A stretch of DNA of 64,000 bases from positions 285,389 to 349,388 of the forward strand of contig NZ_JADKYZ010000008.1 of assembly GCF_015354245.1 (NCBI RefSeq), given 5' to 3'. The number at the start of each line of letters is the position of its first letter. Positions within the stretch are counted from its first letter, which is position 1. Origin of the DNA: Diaphorobacter caeni (GTDB lineage Bacteria > Pseudomonadota > Gammaproteobacteria > Burkholderiales > Burkholderiaceae_C). A program made the translations under genes and the position numbers. Shown piece by piece: positions 60,022 to 64,000 of this stretch. The notes under the pieces were generated by a model, which made no database searches, was not told where the DNA came from, and saw only the letters and a list, made by a program, of their open reading frames with translations.

Positions 60022-61038
60022 TCAGCCGCGTCCCATCAGCCGGAGAATTCCGAGCCACTGCTGTGACCAGAATCCGTCGCCATAGTTGCGTACTTTTCCG
60101 TCCGCACCGGGGACGACTTGATCCTCAATTCCCGTAGGATCAAAGCGCAACTCGAAGTTCGCCGTTCTGAACAGCATGTCCCAGACGGGCAGCAGCACGC
60201 CGAAATTGCAGCCGCGCGCCAATTCGATGGAGCGTGGCAGCGGTTTCAGCGATTGGGCCGGCAGATGCGGATCGCCCATGGTCGCCTCGACCAGCGAGAC
60301 GGCATGGTGGCGACGATGAAAGCGCGGGCTGATCCACAGCCGCTCGCCGATCTGACCAAACCAGATGCGTGCATTCGCGTGGTGCAGATTCTCACTGAGC
60401 TGCGCAATCGCGACGATGGCCACGAACTGCCCCGGCGCCACTCCGATCAGTTGTGCGACGATGACGATGATCACGTCACGCAGCACATCGTCGAGCAGAT
60501 GGTTGCGGCTGTCGGACCACTTGGTCATCTGCTGCTGGGAATGATGCAGCGAATGCAGTGCCCACCACCAGTCAAAACGATGCTGGCCGCGATGGATCAG
60601 GTAGTCCACAAGATCGAACACCGCGAGATACAGCAGAAAGCTGACCCACGGCAGGTCCGTCACGCCCTGCCAGATCGCGTCGATGTTGTAGGTGCGCAGG
60701 CCCTCGACGCGCAGCATGCCGAACAGGCTGTCGAACAGAGGCGTGAGCGTGAAGAACAGCACCAGACGGAACAGGCCCAGACGCTGGATCAGCGTGTAGA
60801 TGATGTCGGTGCGGATGGCCTTGCGATCCGTGACCGCCTCCACCGGCCGCCAGCGCTCGAGCGGCCCGATCACCACGACGATCACCAGCACCTGCAGCAG
60901 GCCCACCAGCAGCCAGCCGGTCGCGTCGTAACCGTCCTCCAGCAGATTGGCCATGCCCAAATGGAACATGACCGGCTGAATGACGCTCTCGAACAGCCAT
61001 TGCTGCACCGAGTTGAATAGCGATGTCCACCAATCCAC
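60022..61038 (-). CDS. Fatty acid hydroxylase / sterol desaturase family protein
   Basis: 338 residues from GTG 61038 (AGGA 7 nt upstream). Several TM segments and the di-iron His clusters HRGQHRFDWWWALHSLHHS, HHANARIWF and HRRHHAVSL. Family enzymes hydroxylate or desaturate lipids (fatty acids, carotenoids, sterol-like molecules). Given the squalene genes 20 kb away a hopanoid or lipid role is possible, but nothing in the sequence decides it. Confidence 0.9.
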   Translation of the reverse strand: MDWWTSLFNSVQQWLFESVIQPVMFHLGMANLLEDGYDATGWLLVGLLQVLVIVVVIGPLERWRPVEAVTDRKAIRTDIIYTLIQRLGLFRLVLFFTLTPLFDSLFGMLRVEGLRTYNIDAIWQGVTDLPWVSFLLYLAVFDLVDYLIHRGQHRFDWWWALHSLHHSQQQMTKWSDSRNHLLDDVLRDVIIVIVAQLIGVAPGQFVAIVAIAQLSENLHHANARIWFGQIGERLWISPRFHRRHHAVSLVEATMGDPHLPAQSLKPLPRSIELARGCNFGVLLPVWDMLFRTANFELRFDPTGIEDQVVPGADGKVRNYGDGFWSQQWLGILRLMGRG

Positions 61039-61077
61039 GATTCTGTCCTGCCCTCTGCTGATATGTTCTGCTCAGGT

Positions 61078-61884
61078 CTACTTCGACTTGCGTGTCCAGC
61101 CCGCGTAGTCGGGATGCTCGCGCAGCGTGCGAAAGCAGAATCCGCGCTGCTTGAGGCCCTTGATCAGCGGCTCCAGCACGGCCGGTGCCCATGGGTCCTG
61201 ACGCGACCAGATGCCCAGATGCGCGAGCAGGATGTCGCCACTGCGGATGTTCGCCAACGCCTGATCCAGCAGGCGCTGGTTGCTGTATTTTTCGCTGGGC
61301 AACTCGTCACCCAGAAAGCCCGCCGGAGCCCAGCCGACGTGCGCGTAGCCACAGGCCTTGGCGGCCGCCAGCAGACGCTGCGAGGTCTTTCCGCCCGGCG
61401 CGCGGAACAGAGGCAGAGGCTCCTTGCCGGTCATCGCGCGCAGCCGATCTTCGGAGCGGCCGATTTCCTCGCAATACTGGGCCGCCGTCATGGTGAACTG
61501 CTGCCCGTCACGCGGCCCGGCCGATGGCTTGACCTTGAACGACAGCTCCTGCCCCTTCACCACATCCCCACGCCAGTAGACATGGTCATAGGTGTGCGAG
61601 GCGAACTCATGCCCCTCGGCCGCACGCGCCTTCCACCAGGGTGCCCATTCGTTGTCAAGGCTGCTGCCGCCCGTCTTGGTGGCCTCATTCGCAGCAAAGA
61701 AGGTGGCATGCACCTGCTCGCGCTTGAGCACTTCGGCGATCAGCGGCGCGACGCCCATGTGCCCCGTATCGAAAGTCAGATACACCGGCTTGTCGCAGAC
61801 GGGTGCCTGCACTGCCGCAGCGGCGGTGGAGACTGCCAGCAGCAGCGCGCATGAAAGCTTCAAATGCATGGCCATGTGATGCAT
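61078..61884 (-). CDS. Polysaccharide deacetylase family protein, altered metal motif
   Basis: 268 residues. Signal peptide LSCALLLAVSTAAAAVQA, so periplasmic. NodB-like domain: motif 1 YLTFDTGHMG, motif 2 SHTYDH, motif 3 LFRAPGGK, motif 4 DILLAHLGIW. In motif 1 the usual second Asp (TFDDG), a metal ligand, is Thr here. The catalytic Asp and the HxxxH pair are kept. Substrate unknown. ATG 61884 is used; 61875 and 61869 are possible. Confidence 0.88.
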   Translation of the reverse strand: MHHMAMHLKLSCALLLAVSTAAAAVQAPVCDKPVYLTFDTGHMGVAPLIAEVLKREQVHATFFAANEATKTGGSSLDNEWAPWWKARAAEGHEFASHTYDHVYWRGDVVKGQELSFKVKPSAGPRDGQQFTMTAAQYCEEIGRSEDRLRAMTGKEPLPLFRAPGGKTSQRLLAAAKACGYAHVGWAPAGFLGDELPSEKYSNQRLLDQALANIRSGDILLAHLGIWSRQDPWAPAVLEPLIKGLKQRGFCFRTLREHPDYAGWTRKSK

Positions 61885-61906
61885 GAGTCCCGACCTGCGG
61901 CCCGTG

Positions 61907-62890
61907 TCAACGCTTGGCGTGGTTCAGCGTCCAGACGCCGTGCGGCGACTTGCCGACGTTGACCGACTGGATCACCTTCTTCTCATGCGTATCGATCACG
62001 AGCAGCTTGCGAGCCCAGCGTGCGCCCACATAGATGTATCGACCATCGGCGGAGACGTCCATGCAGTCGGGGCCGCCGGGAGCCGCATAGCTCTCGACCG
62101 CCACGCGGCTTGCCATGTCGATCTTGCTGATCGAGTTGGCCACGCGGTTGCTCACATAGATGTGCTTGCCGTCGCCCGCCGCGCGGAAGGCGTGCGCACC
62201 CGCGCCTGTGGGGATGATCTGCACGCTGCGCGCGGGCTGCTCGCCGGAGATGTCGAACACCTCCACGCCCTTGCCGCCGGTGAGGCCGATGAACAGCGTC
62301 TTGTCGTCCGGCGAGCCATAGAGATCGGCCGGCATGGGGCCGGTCTTCACGCGCCACTTGAGTTTTTGGGTGGCAAGGTCGATGGCCACGAGTTCGTCGC
62401 TGTCCTGCATGGTGGAGTACACCGTGCGGCTCTTGCTGTCGATCCAGAGGTGGCTTGGCGTCTTGGCCGTCGGCACGCGCTGCGCCAGCGTCAGATCCTT
62501 GCCATCCCAGCGATAGAAGTCGATATGGTTGAGTCGATTCGCCGCCGTCACGAACCACTTCATGTCCGGGCTGAAGCGCAGGTGATAAGGATCGACGATG
62601 CCGGTCACCGTGCGCTGAACCTGCGCGGTCCGGGGGTCGATGAAGGTCAGCGAATCACCGAGTGCGTTGGCGATGACCACCGACTTTTCATCGGGGGTCA
62701 GGTACAGATGGTGCGGCTCCTTGCCGGTGGTGATGCGCTGTGTTTCAACCCACTTTTCAGGATCGATGACGCTGACATTCGCATCTAGGGAATTGAGAAC
62801 GAAAACAGGCGGAAGACTCGCCTTGGCGCCCATCATCGTGAACGCCGCCAGCAGAGCCATGCCCGCCTTGTGCCAAACCTGATACTTCAC
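61907..62890 (-). CDS. YncE-like periplasmic beta-propeller protein
   Basis: 327 residues with a signal peptide (GMALLAAFTMMGAKASLP). Seven or so blades with the LPxxxVxNSLDANVSVID / HxLYLTPDEKSVVIAN / HLRFSPDMKWFVTAANR pattern, and ISKIDM, VIDTHEKKVIQSVNVGKSPHGVW at the end. YncE-like proteins bind DNA or cofactors in other species; function here unknown. 22 bp upstream of the deacetylase on the same strand, so probably an operon. Confidence 0.88.
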   Translation of the reverse strand: MKYQVWHKAGMALLAAFTMMGAKASLPPVFVLNSLDANVSVIDPEKWVETQRITTGKEPHHLYLTPDEKSVVIANALGDSLTFIDPRTAQVQRTVTGIVDPYHLRFSPDMKWFVTAANRLNHIDFYRWDGKDLTLAQRVPTAKTPSHLWIDSKSRTVYSTMQDSDELVAIDLATQKLKWRVKTGPMPADLYGSPDDKTLFIGLTGGKGVEVFDISGEQPARSVQIIPTGAGAHAFRAAGDGKHIYVSNRVANSISKIDMASRVAVESYAAPGGPDCMDVSADGRYIYVGARWARKLLVIDTHEKKVIQSVNVGKSPHGVWTLNHAKR

Positions 62891-63019
62891 AAAAAATCCC
62901 TTTTTCCGATCCGACGACGTGGGTCCTCACATGGCGTAACGGACCCCATTGCGCAGTCGACAAGGCTCGGAGTGTAAGCGGGCTTGGCGCGTTTACATGC
63001 GGATGACCGTGATCCCCAA

Positions 63020-63766
63020 TCAGGATGTTGCGGTCAACTGACTAAGCTCATCGATGGTCAACCAACGCCACTTTCCAGGCGCCAGATCCACAGGCAGATC
63101 CATCGTTCCGATGCGCGAACGGTGCAGCCCTTCCACCCGATTGCCCACGGCCGCCACCATCCGCTTGACCTGGTGATACTTGCCTTCGGTGAGGGTCAAG
63201 CGGATCGTGTTCGTACCGGTCTGCTCGCATGCCGCTGCGCGCACCTGCTCGTTGTCGTCATGCAGCACCACCCCCGCCAGGAGGCGTTTGATCTGATCCG
63301 CCGTCACCTCGTGCTTTGCCGTCACGTCATACACCTTGGGCACATGGCGCTTGGGCGAATTCAGCCGATGGATGAAGGGACCGTCGTCCGTCAGAATCAA
63401 CATGCCGGTGGTGTCCTGATCGAGTCGGCCCACGGCTTGCACGCCCTGCACATTGCTCTTGCTCGGGCGCTGGCGAAGGGGGCTTGGCAGCAGCGTGAAG
63501 ATGCTCGGATACGCGGAGGGCTTCTGCGAGCACTCGGTGCCCACAGGCTTGTTCAGGAGGATGTACGCCTTCTCCTGATAAGGCCAGTCCACGCCCTGAA
63601 CACGCATGCGCAGGCCTTCCTCCTCCACGTCTTCCGCCGCATCAAGGTGCACGGCAGGCTCGGTGCCGCCCGTTTCGTACAAGGCCACATGCCCCTGCTG
63701 CACCAAACCGGCACATACACGGCGGGTACCAAATCCTTGTGAGTACAGAATGTCCTGAAGTTGCAT
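63020..63766 (-). CDS. rsuA: 16S rRNA pseudouridine-516 synthase (RsuA family)
   Basis: 248 residues from ATG 63766 (MQLQDILYSQGFG). N-terminal S4-like RNA-binding part (residues 1-60), then the pseudouridine synthase domain with catalytic Asp in AVGRLDQDTTGMLILTDDG and KHEVTADQIKRLLAGV, VRLTLTEGKYHQVKRMVAAVGNRVEGLHR-type closing motif. RsuA modifies U516 of 16S rRNA. RluB/RluE relatives cannot be fully excluded. Confidence 0.9.
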   Translation of the reverse strand: MQLQDILYSQGFGTRRVCAGLVQQGHVALYETGGTEPAVHLDAAEDVEEEGLRMRVQGVDWPYQEKAYILLNKPVGTECSQKPSAYPSIFTLLPSPLRQRPSKSNVQGVQAVGRLDQDTTGMLILTDDGPFIHRLNSPKRHVPKVYDVTAKHEVTADQIKRLLAGVVLHDDNEQVRAAACEQTGTNTIRLTLTEGKYHQVKRMVAAVGNRVEGLHRSRIGTMDLPVDLAPGKWRWLTIDELSQLTATS

Positions 63767-63852
63767 GGAGTTCAGTGAAGAGACGAAGGAACAAGGAACG
63801 GAAAACACACGATCAAGGGGCTGTTCCTGTGGGCCCAACTTGTCGGCATACA

Positions 63853-63888
63853 AAGCAAAACGCCCCTAACTCGAATGAGCTAGGGGCG
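63853..63888 (-). terminator. Terminator of the rrn operon
   Basis: Stem CGCCCCTA/TAGGGGCG (63861-63868 and 63881-63888) with an inner CTC/GAG pair, followed on the minus strand by TTTTGCTTTG. It lies 16 nt beyond the 3' end of the 5S rRNA. Confidence 0.9.
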
Positions 63889-63903
63889 GTTTGGGCTGTA
63901 AGA

Positions 63904-64000
63904 GCCTGACGATGACCTACTTTCACACGGGAGTCCGCACTATCATCGGCGCGAAGTCGTTTCACTGTCCTGTTCGGGATGGGAAGGAGTGGTACCAACT
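63904..64000 (-). rRNA. rrf: 5S ribosomal RNA, 3' part (gene continues beyond the window)
   Basis: The reverse complement reads AGTTGGTACCACTCCTTCCC, the CCCGAACAGGACAGTGAAACG region, GCGCCGATGATAGTGCGG and GTAGGTCATCGTCAGGC, the standard beta-proteobacterial 5S rRNA. About 97 nt are present and the 5' end is cut off by the window. The rest of the rrn operon should follow to the right. Confidence 0.95.

Noticed and set aside
61907..63766. rsuA and the propeller gene as one operon
   Set aside because: A 129-bp gap lies between the rsuA stop and the propeller start, so co-transcription is not supported.
1..64000. CRISPR arrays, insertion sequences, prophage or integrase-tRNA attachment sites
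   Set aside because: No regularly spaced repeats, transposase or integrase genes seen; the tRNA 3' ends are not repeated nearby apart from the duplicate tRNA-Gly.

Overview
The window is GC-rich, densely packed chromosomal DNA from a beta-proteobacterium. It is most likely a member of the Comamonadaceae (Burkholderiales). This rests on the overall look of the proteins, the glnA-hypothetical-ntrB-ntrC order, the tig-clpP-clpX-lon block followed by tRNAs, the HpnC/HpnD/HpnE squalene route and a TRAP-type catabolic cluster. That placement is inference; no 16S rRNA is present. No prophage, insertion sequence or CRISPR array was seen.

Layout. 0-4.4 kb: two overlapping genes for exported proteins of unknown function (the second runs off the left edge), a MAPEG-type and a polytopic membrane protein, then a GntR/FCD regulator. 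4.5-10.3 kb: a divergent catabolic cluster with a TRAP transporter (dctPQM), a DUF2848 protein, an amidase-signature enzyme and a ureidoglycolate-lyase-like protein. 10.3-16.3 kb: small enzymes (AAA ATPase, alpha/beta hydrolase, DUF938 methyltransferase, CDGSH protein, FMN reductase, ParB-like protein, TerB-like protein) and murI. 16.4-25.3 kb, minus strand: YgjP-like metalloprotein, an unknown gene led by tRNA-Leu(TAA), tRNA-Gly/Cys/Gly, and lon, clpX, clpP, tig with tRNA-Leu(TAG) upstream. 25.4-29.9 kb: an RND efflux pair.

30-41.5 kb: the three squalene genes, but split. hpnC lies at 30 kb and hpnD-hpnE at 39.3-41.5 kb. Between them are serB-lysR, a three-gene ABC importer, a processive-type GT28 glycosyltransferase paired with a calcineurin-like phosphoesterase, and a 0.5-kb imperfect inverted-repeat element. 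PHO-box-like 7-4-7 direct repeats lie upstream of both minus-strand units in this stretch. I propose that it is a phosphate-starvation / membrane-lipid remodelling island. This is the most interesting hypothesis in the window.

41.5-53 kb: BrkB-like and DUF2069 membrane proteins, an FAD-linked oxidase, an NHL-repeat Tat lipoprotein, thyA-folA-xth, and an ECF sigma factor with its putative anti-sigma and an exported partner. 53-58.2 kb: glnA, a small secreted protein and ntrB-ntrC, with a near-textbook NtrC enhancer and sigma-54 promoter in front of glnA. 58.2-64 kb: a MoaB/CinA-like protein, EI24 and fatty-acid-hydroxylase membrane proteins, a polysaccharide deacetylase, a beta-propeller protein, rsuA, and finally the terminator and 3' part of a 5S rRNA gene on the minus strand, the end of an rrn operon lying beyond the right edge.
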